A DNA stretch of 64,000 nucleotides from an uncultured Roseicyclus sp. (GCA_947491935.1 CANLLF010000004.1:186001-250000); one strand, 5' to 3'; numbered from the stretch's first letter, positions 47,898 through 57,478 are shown. Notes: generated from the letters alone by a model not told the origin. Numbers and translations: made by a program.

Positions 47898-49076
47898 ATG
47901 ACCGCCAACGCCCCTGTCACGCAGGACGTCCATACCATTCCCCGCAAGCTGCCTGACGGGCCGGTTAACCTGATCGGGCTGACCCGTGATGGCCTGCGCG
48001 CCGCGTTGATTGAAGCTGGTACGCCCGAGAAGCAGGCAAAGATGCGGACCGGGCAGATCTGGCAATGGCTGTATCAGAAGGGCATCCGTGATTTTGCGGC
48101 AATGACGAACCTCAGCAAGGACTACCGTGCGATGCTGGCAGAGACGTTTGTGGCTGATCTGCCGGAGGTCGTGACCAAGCAGGTCAGCGCCGACGGCACC
48201 CGCAAGTATCTGGTTCGGATCGCGGGCGGGCACGAGGTTGAAGTTGTCTATATCCCCGAGGTCGATCGCGGGACGCTGTGCATCTCCAGCCAGGTCGGTT
48301 GCACGCTGACCTGTTCCTTCTGCCATACCGGCACGCAGAAGCTGGTGCGTAACCTGACCGCCGGTGAGATCATCGGGCAGGTGATGTTGGCCCGCGATGA
48401 TCTGGATGAATGGACGGCGGTTGGCGAAGGCAGTGACGCCAAGCCGCGTCTGGTATCGAACATCGTGCTGATGGGCATGGGTGAGCCGCTTTACAATTTC
48501 GACAACGTCCGCGACGCCATGAGGATCGCGATGGATCCGGAGGGAATCTCGCTCAGCCGTCGCCGGATTACACTCAGCACGTCCGGTGTTGTGCCGGAGA
48601 TCGCCAAAACGGCGGAAGAGATTGGCTGCCAGTTGGCCGTGAGTTTCCATGCCACCACCGATGAGGTGCGTGACAAGCTGGTGCCGATCAACAAGCGCTG
48701 GCCGATTGCGGATTTGTTGGACGCGCTACGTGTTTACCCGAAGGCGTCGAACAGCGAGCGGATCACATTCGAATACGTGATGTTGAAGGACGTGAATGAC
48801 AGCGACGAAGACGCACGGCGACTGGTGCAGTTGATCAAGGGCATCCCCGCCAAGATCAATCTGATTCCCTTCAACGAATGGCCCGACGCGCCATATGAGC
48901 GGTCGGATTGGGAGCGGATCGAACGGTTTGCCGACATCGTTTACAAGGCGGGTTACGCCTCTCCGATCCGCACCCCCCGGGGCGAGGACATCATGGCCGC
49001 TTGTGGTCAGCTGAAATCGGCCACAGAGCGCGCGCGCAAGTCGCGCAAGCAGATCGAGGCCGAGGCCGGGCTGTAA
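47898..49076 (+). CDS. rlmN: dual-specificity 23S rRNA/tRNA adenine C2-methyltransferase
   Basis: Radical SAM enzyme that methylates A2503 of 23S rRNA and A37 of some tRNAs. The product is 392 residues from the ATG at 47898, preceded by AAGGAA; the open frame upstream is not coding. The radical SAM cluster motif is [11 protein letters not shown] (CxxxCxxC), preceded by [11 protein letters not shown] with another conserved Cys; the C-terminal catalytic Cys is in [31 protein letters not shown] is the SAM-binding region. Its own terminator begins directly at the stop codon. Confidence 0.96.
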   Translation: MTANAPVTQDVHTIPRKLPDGPVNLIGLTRDGLRAALIEAGTPEKQAKMRTGQIWQWLYQKGIRDFAAMTNLSKDYRAMLAETFVADLPEVVTKQVSADGTRKYLVRIAGGHEVEVVYIPEVDRGTLCISSQVGCTLTCSFCHTGTQKLVRNLTAGEIIGQVMLARDDLDEWTAVGEGSDAKPRLVSNIVLMGMGEPLYNFDNVRDAMRIAMDPEGISLSRRRITLSTSGVVPEIAKTAEEIGCQLAVSFHATTDEVRDKLVPINKRWPIADLLDALRVYPKASNSERITFEYVMLKDVNDSDEDARRLVQLIKGIPAKINLIPFNEWPDAPYERSDWERIERFADIVYKAGYASPIRTPRGEDIMAACGQLKSATERARKSRKQIEAEAGL

Positions 49077-49100
49077 ACCGGCGTCGCGGTTTTCTTTTTT
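49075..49100 (+). terminator. intrinsic terminator of rlmN
   Basis: AAACCG (49075-49080) and CGGTTT (49087-49092) form a stem with a six-base loop, followed by TCTTTTTT to 49100. The first arm overlaps the last two bases of the rlmN stop codon TAA. Confidence 0.7.
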
Positions 49101-49158
49101 CAGAAGCGGAACTTATTCGGGCGCAACACGTTCAGGGGCGTCGCCCTGCCAATATGTC

Positions 49159-49189
49159 AAAAGAAAAGGCGCCACCCGAAGGCAGCGCC
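49159..49189 (-). terminator. intrinsic terminator of the small membrane-peptide gene
   Basis: On the minus strand GGCGCTGCC-TTCG-GGTGGCGCC forms a nine-pair stem (two G-U pairs) closed by a UUCG tetraloop (49168-49189), followed directly by TTTTCTTTT (49159-49167). This is a textbook rho-independent terminator 28 bases after the stop at 49218. Confidence 0.9.
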
Positions 49190-49217
49190 CAATCAATGTC
49201 GTCAACAGATCCGAAGA

Positions 49218-49403
49218 TCAGTTGTGGTGCAGTGCCAGAACCAGCAGGAGCACGGCGATGGCGGGCACCAAGATGCCGCCGGCCGAGGAGCCGGTATCTT
49301 CAACGATGACGACCGGCTCAATGTGAGCAGGTTCAACGTAGCCGCCTGCAAATGCGCCAGTGGCGACAACAGACAGAGCAGCAGCGAGAGCAAGTTTCTT
49401 CAT
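49218..49403 (-). CDS. small exported or membrane protein, 61 residues
   Basis: A tiny gene with strong expression signals: a near-perfect GGAGGATATT ribosome site before the ATG at 49403 and a tetraloop terminator behind. The product has a signal peptide (MKKLALAAALSVVATGAFAGG), a short acidic linker (EPAHIEPVVIVEDTGSS) and one C-terminal hydrophobic helix (GGILVPAIAVLLLVLALHHN). It could be a single-span inner-membrane protein with its linker in the periplasm. I know similar small proteins from Rhodobacterales but no function for them. The terminal HHN is unusual. Confidence 0.8.
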   Translation of the reverse strand: MKKLALAAALSVVATGAFAGGYVEPAHIEPVVIVEDTGSSAGGILVPAIAVLLLVLALHHN

Positions 49404-49477
49404 AATATCCTCCAAGATACGCCCCTTTTGCGCACAATGCACAGGTTAGGGCACCCAAGACTGTACCTCGTGACAAT

Positions 49478-49506
49478 CTTTAACCGCCAACGCCCTCGGA
49501 TTGCAA
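49478..49506 (-). promoter_or_regulatory. possible promoter of the 61-residue protein gene
   Basis: On the minus strand TTGCAA (49501-49506) and TTAAAG (49478-49483) are 17 bases apart, a reasonable sigma70 fit about 70 bases upstream of the ATG. Further upstream two perfect hairpins (49586-49592 with 49608-49614, and 49635-49640 with 49644-49649) fill the space to the next gene and may end its transcript. Confidence 0.4.
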
Positions 49507-49694
49507 TGGGAGTGAATTTGCACCTGCAGCAGGAAATCGGCTGTGTCGTCAAATAAGCAACACTTCTGGGCAGGTTGGGGTTTGGGGCACCGGATTGTGG
49601 CGGAAATCGGTGCCGTTCGCCCCCCGGATGCCACCATCCGATTCGGATGATCCGTCTGAAAATCAACGGCTTCGCAACTGATTCTCACCAAAGC

Positions 49695-50177
49695 CTAGGG
49701 ATAGATCACGATCATGGTTCCATTCTCGACCATCGCGTAGATCTGGCGCATTTCCGCATTCGTCACGGCGATACATCCGACGGTCCAATCATCGATGCGC
49801 CGGAACGGGCGGGGCGTGCCATGGATGAAGATGTCGCCGCCCGGGCTGACGCCGGCCTCCTCCGCAAGGGCGCGGTCTTCTTCATTGGGATAGCTGATGC
49901 CAATCGACAGATACCACTCGCTGTTGGGATTGCGGCGGTCGATGAAGTATTCGCCTTCCGGCGTGCGCCCGTCACCTTCACGCTGCTTGTGGCCCTCCGG
50001 CGCGAATCCCAGCTCGATCTCGTAGGTCTCAAGCACTTCGTCGTGGTGATAGAGCAGCATGAGCCGCTCATCCTTGAAGACATCGATCCGCGTCACTTCA
50101 GGCCCGTCATATTCGATGAATCGCGAGCATCCGGTGAGGGTTGCGATAGCCAGGAGGGCGATGAAAAGAAGGCGCAT
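49695..50177 (-). CDS. L,D-transpeptidase-family lipoprotein, YafK-like
   Basis: A 160-residue YkuD-fold protein. The N-terminus is a lipoprotein signal with lipobox LTGC (Cys17). The catalytic motif is IFIHGTPRP...DDWTVGCIAVTN: His and Cys are present, while the Arg that follows Cys-x in classical L,D-transpeptidases is replaced (GCIAVT), as in YafK-type proteins, some of which cut peptidoglycan-lipoprotein links instead of making them. It may therefore be a transpeptidase or an amidase. It stands alone, 62 bases from the epimerase gene stop. Confidence 0.88.
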   Translation of the reverse strand: MRLLFIALLAIATLTGCSRFIEYDGPEVTRIDVFKDERLMLLYHHDEVLETYEIELGFAPEGHKQREGDGRTPEGEYFIDRRNPNSEWYLSIGISYPNEEDRALAEEAGVSPGGDIFIHGTPRPFRRIDDWTVGCIAVTNAEMRQIYAMVENGTMIVIYP

Positions 50178-50239
50178 GATCTGTCCGCTCGATATTTTTC
50201 TGCAAGGATATACCGGTTTGTCCCGCTGAGGCGAGAGAT

Positions 50240-51103
50240 TTAGCCGCCCTGTTCAGCGGAAAGGAGCTGTGCCAGGCCACTGCGATAATCCGGATAGAGC
50301 AGTTGGACGCCCAACTCCTCCTTGATGCGCGCATTCGAGACACGTTTCGATTCGGCATAGAAGCTGCGCCCCATCGGCGACATGTCGGCCTCGTCAAACG
50401 GGATGGCGGGCGGGATCGGTAGGCCAAGCAAGTCCGCGGCATGGGCGATCACGTCCTGCGGAGGGGCGGGATCATCATCGCACACGTTGTAGGCGGCGCC
50501 GGGATTCGGGCGCTCCATCGATGCCAGAAGCACTTGCGTGATATCGGCCACATGGGTGCGGCTGAACACCTGCCCTTGTTTGATGATCCGCCGCGCCGTG
50601 CCGTTGCGCACCTTGGCGAACGGCCCGCGCCCCGGCCCGTAGATCCCGGCGAGCCGGAAGATATGGATGGGCAGGCCGTGTTTGCCGTGCAGATCCATCC
50701 ATTCCCTTTCCGCGGCCACCCGCGCGCGGCCCCGGTCGGTCGATGGTGTCAGCGGCGTATCCTCTGTCACCCAACCACCACTGTGGTCGCCGTACACACC
50801 GGTGGTCGACAGGTAGCCGACCCACTCCAGATGATCCGCTTCGGCGAAGGTATCGCGGAGATGGGCCATAACCGGATCGTGCCCCTCGTCAGGGCCCGCG
50901 GAAATCAGGACATGGCTCGCGGCGGCGATTGCGTCGCTCAGGTCGTTTCCGGGGAAAAGTTGCGCCACAATTCCGGCATCGCGCAGCCGTTCTGCCTTGT
51001 CCGCGCTTCGCGTTGTTGCGGTGATAGCGCCCGGCGGCATCGGTTGCATCGCCTCCACCAGCGCGGCTGAGGTATAGCCCATCCCGAAAATCAAAAGGTT
51101 CAT
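50240..51103 (-). CDS. NAD-dependent epimerase/dehydratase family protein
   Basis: A 287-residue extended-SDR-like protein similar to the YeeZ group. The N-terminus [18 protein letters not shown] is a variant dinucleotide motif (GxGYT in place of GxxGxxG), followed by [18 protein letters not shown] and [18 protein letters not shown]. The Tyr-x-x-x-Lys pair is not obvious, so catalysis is uncertain. I use the ATG at 51103, coupled by ATGA overlap to queG. Confidence 0.85.
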   Translation of the reverse strand: MNLLIFGMGYTSAALVEAMQPMPPGAITATTRSADKAERLRDAGIVAQLFPGNDLSDAIAAASHVLISAGPDEGHDPVMAHLRDTFAEADHLEWVGYLSTTGVYGDHSGGWVTEDTPLTPSTDRGRARVAAEREWMDLHGKHGLPIHIFRLAGIYGPGRGPFAKVRNGTARRIIKQGQVFSRTHVADITQVLLASMERPNPGAAYNVCDDDPAPPQDVIAHAADLLGLPIPPAIPFDEADMSPMGRSFYAESKRVSNARIKEELGVQLLYPDYRSGLAQLLSAEQGG

Positions 51104-52131
51104 GCCAATCTCTCCACAGCCCACCGCGCTGCATCGGCCACCGCCGGATCTGCGTCCTCTGCCAGGGCCGCTGCGACGCCTGCCAGCCGGGCCTCACCGG
51201 AATTGCCGATGGCATAGAGCACGTTGCGCACGAATCGATCCCGTCCGATACGTTTGATCGGAGAACCCGAGAACATGGCGCGAAACCCGGCGTCATCCAG
51301 CACGACCAGATCCTCCAGTGGTGGGGACTGAAGGCCGACGCGCGGCTCGTACCGCATATCGCGGGCCGTTTGCGCGAACTTGTTCCACGGGCAGATCGCC
51401 AGGCAATCGTCGCAGCCATAGATCCGGTTGCCCATCTTGGCGCGCAGATCCGGCGCAACCGGCCCCTTATGCTCGATTGTCAGATAGGAAATGCAGCGCC
51501 GTGCATCGAGTTGGAAGGGCGCGGGGAAGGCATCGGTAGGGCAGATATCAAGGCAGGCGGTGCAACTGCCGCAATGCTCCTCTGCGGGCTCATCCACCGG
51601 CAGGTCCACGGTGGTGAAGATCGCGCCAAGGAACGCCCAATTGCCCAGATCGCGCGCCAGAAGATTGGTGTGCTTGCCTTGCCATCCCAGCCCCGCCGCC
51701 TGCGCCAGCGGCTTTTCCATCACCGGGGCGGTATCGACGAACACCTTGATTGCCTCCCCCGGTGCTTGGTCCAGCAGCCACCGACCCACCCGCTTGAGGC
51801 GCTTTTTCACCAAGTCGTGGTAGTCCCGCCCCTGGGCATAGACGCTGATCGTAGCGCGGTCGCGCCGCGTCAGTGCCTCGAGCGGGTCGGTATCCGGCGC
51901 ATAGGGTTCGGCCAACATGATAATCGACCGTGCTTCGGGCCAAAGGGCCGCAGGATCACCGCGCCAATGCATACGCTCGGCCATCCAACCCATCTGGCCG
52001 TGAAAGCCTGCCTCCACGAATGCGTCCAGCCGCTCGGCCAGGTCGGGCACGCCATCGGGCCGACATACGCCCATTTTCGCAAACCCGGCCGCTTGGGCCT
52101 CCTGCCACAGCGCGTCCTTCAGGTCACTCAA
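51100..52131 (-). CDS. queG: epoxyqueuosine reductase
   Basis: Catalyses the last step of queuosine synthesis in tRNA, reducing epoxyqueuosine with cobalamin and two [4Fe-4S] clusters. Cluster motifs: [12 protein letters not shown] and [11 protein letters not shown], plus [11 protein letters not shown] between them. No in-frame ATG lies near the family start; I choose the TTG at 52131, whose four-base overlap with the glutathione transferase stop (TTGA) implies coupling and which gives the expected 343 residues ([17 protein letters not shown]). As QueG needs cobalamin, it is one local consumer of the B12 imported by the btu operon. Confidence 0.93.
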   Translation of the reverse strand: MSDLKDALWQEAQAAGFAKMGVCRPDGVPDLAERLDAFVEAGFHGQMGWMAERMHWRGDPAALWPEARSIIMLAEPYAPDTDPLEALTRRDRATISVYAQGRDYHDLVKKRLKRVGRWLLDQAPGEAIKVFVDTAPVMEKPLAQAAGLGWQGKHTNLLARDLGNWAFLGAIFTTVDLPVDEPAEEHCGSCTACLDICPTDAFPAPFQLDARRCISYLTIEHKGPVAPDLRAKMGNRIYGCDDCLAICPWNKFAQTARDMRYEPRVGLQSPPLEDLVVLDDAGFRAMFSGSPIKRIGRDRFVRNVLYAIGNSGEARLAGVAAALAEDADPAVADAARWAVERLA

Positions 52132-52793
52132 AAGTCGAGATTCGCGTAGTGGGGCGGTTGCGGGAAGCCGAAGATCTGATCGGCGAGGATCGACCGGAAG
52201 GCAGGGCGTGACTTCATCGTCGCGTACCAATCCTTGACCGGGGCGCTCAGGGACCAATCCACATCCGAGATGTAATCAAGGCAACTCAGCTGCGCGGCGG
52301 CTGCAAAATCCGCCATCGTCATCTTGTCGCCCGCCAGCCAGCGACGGTGATCGAGCAGCCAATCCATGTAGCGGATGTGAAATTTGATGTTCTGCGCGCC
52401 CGTCTTTATCGCGCGCCCGTCCGGATATCCGCCGCGCATCAGTTTCTTGTGAACCCGTTCGTGCACCAGGTTGCTTGTCACATCGTGATAGAACTTGTCA
52501 TCGAACCACGCCACAAGCCGTCGCACCTCGGCGCGTTGGGCCGCGTCGCGGGGCATCAGGACGGGCTCCGGTACGGTTTCCTCGATGTATTCGCAGATCG
52601 CATTGGAATCACTCAGCGTCATGCCGTCGATCTTCAGGACCGGCACTTTGCCGGCCGGATTGCGGCGCAGGAATTCCGTGGACGGCTCCCAGTATTTCTC
52701 GTCCACCAACTCCACCTCGATCTTCTTCTCCGCAAGGACCAGACGGACCTTCCGGCAGAATGGGGAGAGCGCAAAATGGTAAAGGCGGTTCAT
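52128..52793 (-). CDS. glutathione S-transferase family protein
   Basis: A 221-residue two-domain protein. The N-terminal thioredoxin-like domain starts [24 protein letters not shown], with Ser/Cys in SPFCRK as the glutathione-contact region, and has [23 protein letters not shown] with the cis-Pro and the Ser that binds the gamma-glutamyl group. The C-terminal domain is all-helical ([30 protein letters not shown]). The substrate is unknown. It is upstream of queG, overlapping its start. Confidence 0.92.
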   Translation of the reverse strand: MNRLYHFALSPFCRKVRLVLAEKKIEVELVDEKYWEPSTEFLRRNPAGKVPVLKIDGMTLSDSNAICEYIEETVPEPVLMPRDAAQRAEVRRLVAWFDDKFYHDVTSNLVHERVHKKLMRGGYPDGRAIKTGAQNIKFHIRYMDWLLDHRRWLAGDKMTMADFAAAAQLSCLDYISDVDWSLSAPVKDWYATMKSRPAFRSILADQIFGFPQPPHYANLDF

Positions 52794-52844
52794 GGGGCTG
52801 CTCGTGTCACTGCCCCATGTCTTTGCAAGGCGCGCACGGAAAAA

Positions 52845-53570
52845 TCAATTCGCAAAGCACGCGTCGCGTCCATCGGCGCGGATGGTTGCCGCCCCGTCCG
52901 CGATGGAGCGGGCCCGACGGCTCACGAAATCGGAAGGGGCGCTGGCGTTGCGGTCGGCGGGATTGGGCAAAGCGGCGGCCAGAAGCGCGGCCTGCCGCTG
53001 CGTCAGATCAGAGGCGGAGATCCCGAAATGATGCCGTGCGGCGGCTTCCGCCCCGAAGACGCCGGGCGCAAACTCGGCGACGTTCAGGTAAACCTCCAAC
53101 ACGCGTCGCTTGCTCCAGATCAGTTCGACGACCGGTGTAATCGCCGCCTCCAGCGCTTTGCGAACCCAGGACCGGCCATGCCACAAAAAGGCGTTCTTCA
53201 CGGTCTGTTGGCTGATCGTGGATCCGCCCCGCGCCGCGCCAGCGGCGATGGCGTCGCGGATTGCGGCCATGTCGAACCCCCAATGCAGGCAGAAATTGGC
53301 ATCCTCCGCCGCCACAACGGCGCGCGCCAGATTGAGTGAGATGTCTTCCATCGGGACCCAATCGCGCTCGATCCCGCCTAGCCGGGCGCGCTCCTGCAGT
53401 ATGTAGGGTGTCGTGGGCACCGGCAGAACGGCATAGGCGAGGATCCAGACCAGCAGGAACGCCGCCGCGCCAACCGCGCCACGCAACAGCCACGTACGAA
53501 AGGCACGCGCCCATCGGCGGGGGCGAGACACCTTTGCCTTCTTTCGCGTTGTTGTCTTGCGCTTGGCCAA
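52845..53570 (-). CDS. mtgA: monofunctional biosynthetic peptidoglycan transglycosylase
   Basis: GT51 enzyme that polymerises lipid II into glycan strands, 241 residues. No in-frame ATG fits; the TTG at 53570 (LAKRKTTTRKK) is preceded by GAGAG and yields the usual size. A basic N-terminal tail leads into one membrane helix (GAVGAAAFLLVWILAYAVL), then the GT51 motifs: AEDANFCLHWGFD with catalytic Glu, GGSTISQQTVKNAFLW, and EVYLNVAEFAPGVFGAEAAARHHF. It is divergent from the agmatinase-family gene. Confidence 0.93.
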   Translation of the reverse strand: MAKRKTTTRKKAKVSRPRRWARAFRTWLLRGAVGAAAFLLVWILAYAVLPVPTTPYILQERARLGGIERDWVPMEDISLNLARAVVAAEDANFCLHWGFDMAAIRDAIAAGAARGGSTISQQTVKNAFLWHGRSWVRKALEAAITPVVELIWSKRRVLEVYLNVAEFAPGVFGAEAAARHHFGISASDLTQRQAALLAAALPNPADRNASAPSDFVSRRARSIADGAATIRADGRDACFAN

Positions 53571-53689
53571 GCTGCTCTCGCCATTCTCGTGCGTCGTTGC
53601 CCCAGACCTATCCCCGGCCGGGGCTCCTGCGCTAGCCCTGCGCGCAACATCCGCTTGAAGACGCGACCCATCCGCCGCACCCTGTGGCG

Positions 53690-54640
53690 ATGACCCATGG
53701 ATATGACAGCGGCCGCCTGAACCTGCCCTTCGTCGGCATCGCGACCTTCGGCAAATACGATTACGTCCCCGATTGGGGCGCAATCGACGCGGATGTGGCC
53801 GTGCTCGGTGCGCCGTTTGATTTTGGTACGCAATGGCGGCCGGGGGCGCGGTTCGGGCCGCGCGCGATACGTGAGGCTTCGACGCTGTTCGCGTTCGGCC
53901 ATGCCGGCGCCTATGACCACGAGGATGACGTCACCTATCTCGGTCCCGGCACCCGGATCGTGGATATGGGGGATGCCGATATCATCCATACGGACACCGA
54001 GGCGTCGCATGCCAATATCGAGGTTGGGGTCCGGGTTGCGTTGGCGGCGGGCGCGATACCGGTGGTTCTGGGCGGCGATCATTCGATCAACATCCCCTGC
54101 ATCCGGGCGTTCGCCGAACAGGGCCCGATCCATATCGTGCAGATCGATGCGCATCTGGATTTCGTCGATGAACGCCATGGTGTTCGGCACGGCCACGGCA
54201 ATCCCATGCGCCGCGCGGCAGAGCAGGATCATGTGACGGGCCTGAGCCAGTTCGGCATTCGCAATGTCAGCTCAACTGCGAAGGAAGGCTATGACGATGC
54301 GCGCCGCTTCGGATCGGACATCCAATCCGTCCGCCAGATCCGGGCGATGGGGGCGGAGGCCGCGGCGGCCCGGGTGCCGGACGACGTGAACCTTTATATC
54401 ACCATCGACATCGATGCGTTCGATCCGTCCATCGCGCCGGGCACCGGCACGCCGTCCCATGGTGGGTTTCTCTATTATGAGGTGCTGGAGTTCCTCGCGA
54501 TCCTGGCCAAGCGGAACCGGATCGTTGGCGTCGATCTGGTGGAAGTGGCGCCGGATTACGACCGTGATGGGACAACCGCGATCCTGGCGGCGCAGGTGCT
54601 TTTGAACCTGATCGGCCGTATCCTTCACGCGCCGGGCTGA
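53690..54640 (+). CDS. agmatinase/arginase family ureohydrolase
   Basis: A 316-residue binuclear manganese enzyme. Metal ligands are visible in GGDHS, DAHLDFVD and TIDIDAFDPSIAPGTGTP. Sequence and length fit agmatinase (agmatine to putrescine and urea), but related guanidinobutyrase or guanidinopropionase cannot be excluded, and no arginine decarboxylase is nearby. The ATG at 53690 is used; a GTG two codons earlier is also possible. The topoisomerase gene ends four bases after this stop on the other strand. Confidence 0.9.
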   Translation: MTHGYDSGRLNLPFVGIATFGKYDYVPDWGAIDADVAVLGAPFDFGTQWRPGARFGPRAIREASTLFAFGHAGAYDHEDDVTYLGPGTRIVDMGDADIIHTDTEASHANIEVGVRVALAAGAIPVVLGGDHSINIPCIRAFAEQGPIHIVQIDAHLDFVDERHGVRHGHGNPMRRAAEQDHVTGLSQFGIRNVSSTAKEGYDDARRFGSDIQSVRQIRAMGAEAAAARVPDDVNLYITIDIDAFDPSIAPGTGTPSHGGFLYYEVLEFLAILAKRNRIVGVDLVEVAPDYDRDGTTAILAAQVLLNLIGRILHAPG

Positions 54641-54644
54641 CGCG

Positions 54645-55616
54645 TTATCCGATCAGGGCCATCACCGCGCGTTCGGCCTTGCGCAGGCGCGTGGGTGTGC
54701 TGGCCTCCGCCAATCTCAGCCGCGCGTCATGGTCACGCTCGCCCAGGGCGATGACGTCAGGATGGATGTAGCTGTTGCGCGCGATGGTGGGCGTGTTGTT
54801 CAGCCGCTCCGCTGCCGCATCGGCCATTGCCGTTATCGTCGGCTCCGGGTCGCGAAGTGCCACCTCCATCGCGGCGACGGTGCCGTTCCAGGTGCGGAAG
54901 GTCTTGGGTGTCAGCCCCTCTTCCCCCGTGATCGTCGCCAGATATGCGCCAAGCATGTCCGGCGTTACTTGCCGCACCTCCCCCTCCTCCACCCATGTGG
55001 CCAGCGGTGCGCCGGGCAGATCGTCCAACCGATGCAGCGCGCGGGCCAGCCGCCTGTCGGACAATTCCTCGGTCACCGTGATTCCGCCCTTGGCACGGAA
55101 TTGCAGGATCGTGCCATCGTCGGACGCGGTAAGGTGTTTTGATCGCAAGGTGGTTGCGCCATAGCTGCCATTGGCTTCGGTGTAATCCGGGTGGCCCGGG
55201 CGGAGCGACAGGCGATCAATCAGGCCAAGCACGGCAGAGAGTGCAAAGATGCGGTCGCCCGGCTCCGCCTCCAACCCATCCTTGATCGCGGCGCGGATGC
55301 GCGGCAGGGCCAGACCAAATCGGGGCAAGTCATCATATTTCTTCTGGGAGCGAAAGGCGCTCCAATCAGCGTGGTAGCGGTATTGCTTGCGCGCTGCCGC
55401 ATCGCGCCCCGTCGCCTGAAGGTGCCCCGAGTGTCGCGGCGTGATCCACACATTCGTATAAGCGGGCGGCACCGCCAGCGCCTCGATCCGCGCACGCTCG
55501 GTTCTATCGTCGATGCGCGTGCCATCGGGCGCGACGTAACTGAACCCACGGCCAGCCCTGTGGCGCGAAATGCCAGGCCGGTCATCTGGATAGTAGGTCA
55601 GGTTGTCGGGTGTCAT
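54645..55616 (-). CDS. DNA topoisomerase IB (poxvirus type)
   Basis: A 323-residue type IB topoisomerase that relaxes supercoils through a 3'-phosphotyrosyl bond. The N-terminal domain opens with RAGRGFSYVAPDGTRIDD and has PPAYTNVWITPRHSGHLQATGRDAAARKQYRYH; the catalytic domain has SYGATTLRSKHL, RAKGGITV and KTFRTWNGTVAA, and the nucleophile Tyr in ARNSYIHPDV. The ATG at 55616 is chosen over one six codons upstream because it begins the conserved region. Such genes are scattered in bacteria, and this one is a single gene with no mobile element next to it. Confidence 0.93.
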   Translation of the reverse strand: MTPDNLTYYPDDRPGISRHRAGRGFSYVAPDGTRIDDRTERARIEALAVPPAYTNVWITPRHSGHLQATGRDAAARKQYRYHADWSAFRSQKKYDDLPRFGLALPRIRAAIKDGLEAEPGDRIFALSAVLGLIDRLSLRPGHPDYTEANGSYGATTLRSKHLTASDDGTILQFRAKGGITVTEELSDRRLARALHRLDDLPGAPLATWVEEGEVRQVTPDMLGAYLATITGEEGLTPKTFRTWNGTVAAMEVALRDPEPTITAMADAAAERLNNTPTIARNSYIHPDVIALGERDHDARLRLAEASTPTRLRKAERAVMALIG

Positions 55617-55657
55617 GGAGGGGCAACCCCACAAGTACCCCGCGGGTTCCCGTTTTG

Positions 55658-56383
55658 CTACTGTGCATAGTCGGCACCTTCCGCGTCCAGAACCGCGCGC
55701 ATTCCGTTCAGAATATCCGCCTCAGCCGCGGCATCCCCCTCCAATTGACTGGCGGTCAGCTCTGCCACGTCGTCGGGCAGTATCCGCAAGGGGCGCCCGG
55801 TTTGAAGCGCAAGGATGTAGGTCCGGGCGGCGCGCTCGAAATAATACATCCGCGTGAACGTCTCCGCGACGGTTTCGCCGATGAACAACACGCCATGATT
55901 GCCCATGATCATGGTACGGATGCTGGGATCCTGGAACAGGCGAGCGCAGCGTTCGCCTTCTTCCTCCAGGGCAAGGCCGCCGTAACTCTCATCAACCACC
56001 TGCCGATTGTGGAACATCGCCGAGTTCTGATCGATGGCGGGCAGGCGGGAGTCGGCCAGCGACGCCAGAACCGTGGCATAGGTGGAATGCACATGCATTG
56101 CGCAGCGCGCATGGGGGACGTGGCGGTGCAGCGCGGCATGCAGGCCCCACGCAGTCGGGTCCGGTGCGTTCTCACCGGCGGCGGATGTGGGATCGTTGGC
56201 GTTAATCACCCATAGATCAGATGCGCGCATAAGGCTGAAATGTGTCTTGGGATTGATGAGGAACTCGGTACCGTCGTCGTTCACGGTGAGCGAGAAGTGG
56301 TTTGCCACCCCTTCATGCATGTCTTCCCGGGCCGTCAGGCGAAAGGCCGCCGCCATTTCCTTGCGTGCATTGGCGTGGTTCAT
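55658..56383 (-). CDS. class II aldolase/adducin family protein
   Basis: A 241-residue zinc-dependent aldolase-fold protein. Metal ligands are in AMHVHSTYATVLAS and GNHGVLFIG; the acidic catalytic residue is probably in QVVDESYGGLALEEEGE. NHFSLTVNDDGTEFLINPKTHFSLM is the family N-terminal region. It might act on a sugar phosphate or on a small aldehyde; bacterial members of this group are often unassigned. It is divergent from the LysR gene, whose regulator might control it. Confidence 0.88.
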   Translation of the reverse strand: MNHANARKEMAAAFRLTAREDMHEGVANHFSLTVNDDGTEFLINPKTHFSLMRASDLWVINANDPTSAAGENAPDPTAWGLHAALHRHVPHARCAMHVHSTYATVLASLADSRLPAIDQNSAMFHNRQVVDESYGGLALEEEGERCARLFQDPSIRTMIMGNHGVLFIGETVAETFTRMYYFERAARTYILALQTGRPLRILPDDVAELTASQLEGDAAAEADILNGMRAVLDAEGADYAQ

Positions 56384-56572
56384 GATGCCCCCTTACGTCA
56401 GATATCGGACGCTAGTGCCCCCGGCCCACCGCTGCAATCGTAAACCAAGGATTAACGTCTGTTGCGGTGCCATGAACGATCCCCGGAAAGATCGTGGTTT
56501 GGTCAGCGCGCGATCCCAATTGCGCCCCAATTGTCGGCGAAAACTCGCTCAGTTAGTTGAAAGTAGGTCAGT

Positions 56573-57478
56573 ATGGATCGTCTCACGGAAATGGAAGCTT
56601 TCGCCACTGTTGTGGATCAAGGGGGTTTCACCGATGCAGCCAAGAAAATGGGGATTTCCAAATCCGCCGTTTCCAAACATGTCTCTTCGCTCGAGGCACG
56701 TCTTGGCGCTCGCCTCCTTAATCGCACGACCCGGCGCGTCAGCCCCACGGAGATCGGCCTTGCCTACTACGATCGCGCCCGGCGCGTCCTGAACGATGCC
56801 GGGGAGGCCGACGCGCTTGTCACGGCTATGCAATCTGCCCCGTCAGGTACGTTGCGGGTATCGATCGCGACGGATTTCGGGGTGAACCACGTATCGCCGA
56901 TCCTGGGCGAATTTCTGCATAATTTCCCCGATATCACCGTCAACATGGTGCTAAATAACCGGTATGTTGAGCTGATTTCCGAAGGTTTCGATATGGCCAT
57001 CCGCGTGGGGGAACTGGAAGACAGCTCTCTGATGGCACGCAAGATCTGTGAGACACAGCGCCGGATGATCGCTGCCCCGTCCTATTTTGAGGAATATGGG
57101 CGCCCTGAGCGGATCGACGACCTCAACGAACACAAATTACTGCATTACTCGAATTCCTCCTCCGGCAATGTCTGGAAGCTGACTGCGCCCTCGGGTGAAC
57201 TGCGCCAGGTGCGCACCGCCGGGTGGTTGACTGTGAATGACGGGCAAAGCCTGCTGAACGCGGCCATCGGCGGCCTCGGCATCGCTTATCTGCCCAGTTT
57301 CCTTTACGCAGATCCTCTGCGCGACGGCTTGCTTGAAGATGCCATGCCCGACCTTCCGGTCGATGTGCAGGGTGTTTACGCCGTCTATCCGCCGGGCCGC
57401 TACATTCAGCCCAAGGTCCGGTCCTTCATTGATTTTCTTGTGGAAAACTTCCGCGATAAGGGCCCGACGGACTGGTGA
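56573..57478 (+). CDS. LysR family transcriptional regulator
   Basis: A 301-residue LysR-type regulator. The winged helix-turn-helix is at the N-terminus (MEAFATVVDQGGFTDAAKKMGISKSAVSKHVSSLE), followed by the linker helix and the periplasmic-binding-like effector domain (TLRVSIATDFGVNHVSPIL onward). It belongs to the large AaeR/DsdC-like LysR subgroup by its NRTTRRVSPTEIG segment. The 189-base gap to the divergent class II aldolase gene is the obvious place for its operator, but I see no clear T-N11-A palindrome there. A strong terminator follows. Confidence 0.94.
   Translation: MDRLTEMEAFATVVDQGGFTDAAKKMGISKSAVSKHVSSLEARLGARLLNRTTRRVSPTEIGLAYYDRARRVLNDAGEADALVTAMQSAPSGTLRVSIATDFGVNHVSPILGEFLHNFPDITVNMVLNNRYVELISEGFDMAIRVGELEDSSLMARKICETQRRMIAAPSYFEEYGRPERIDDLNEHKLLHYSNSSSGNVWKLTAPSGELRQVRTAGWLTVNDGQSLLNAAIGGLGIAYLPSFLYADPLRDGLLEDAMPDLPVDVQGVYAVYPPGRYIQPKVRSFIDFLVENFRDKGPTDW

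Noticed and set aside
53571-53783. A 71-residue N-terminal extension of mtgA
   Set aside because: The extension is Arg/Gly-rich, not like the family, and overlaps the divergent agmatinase-family start.
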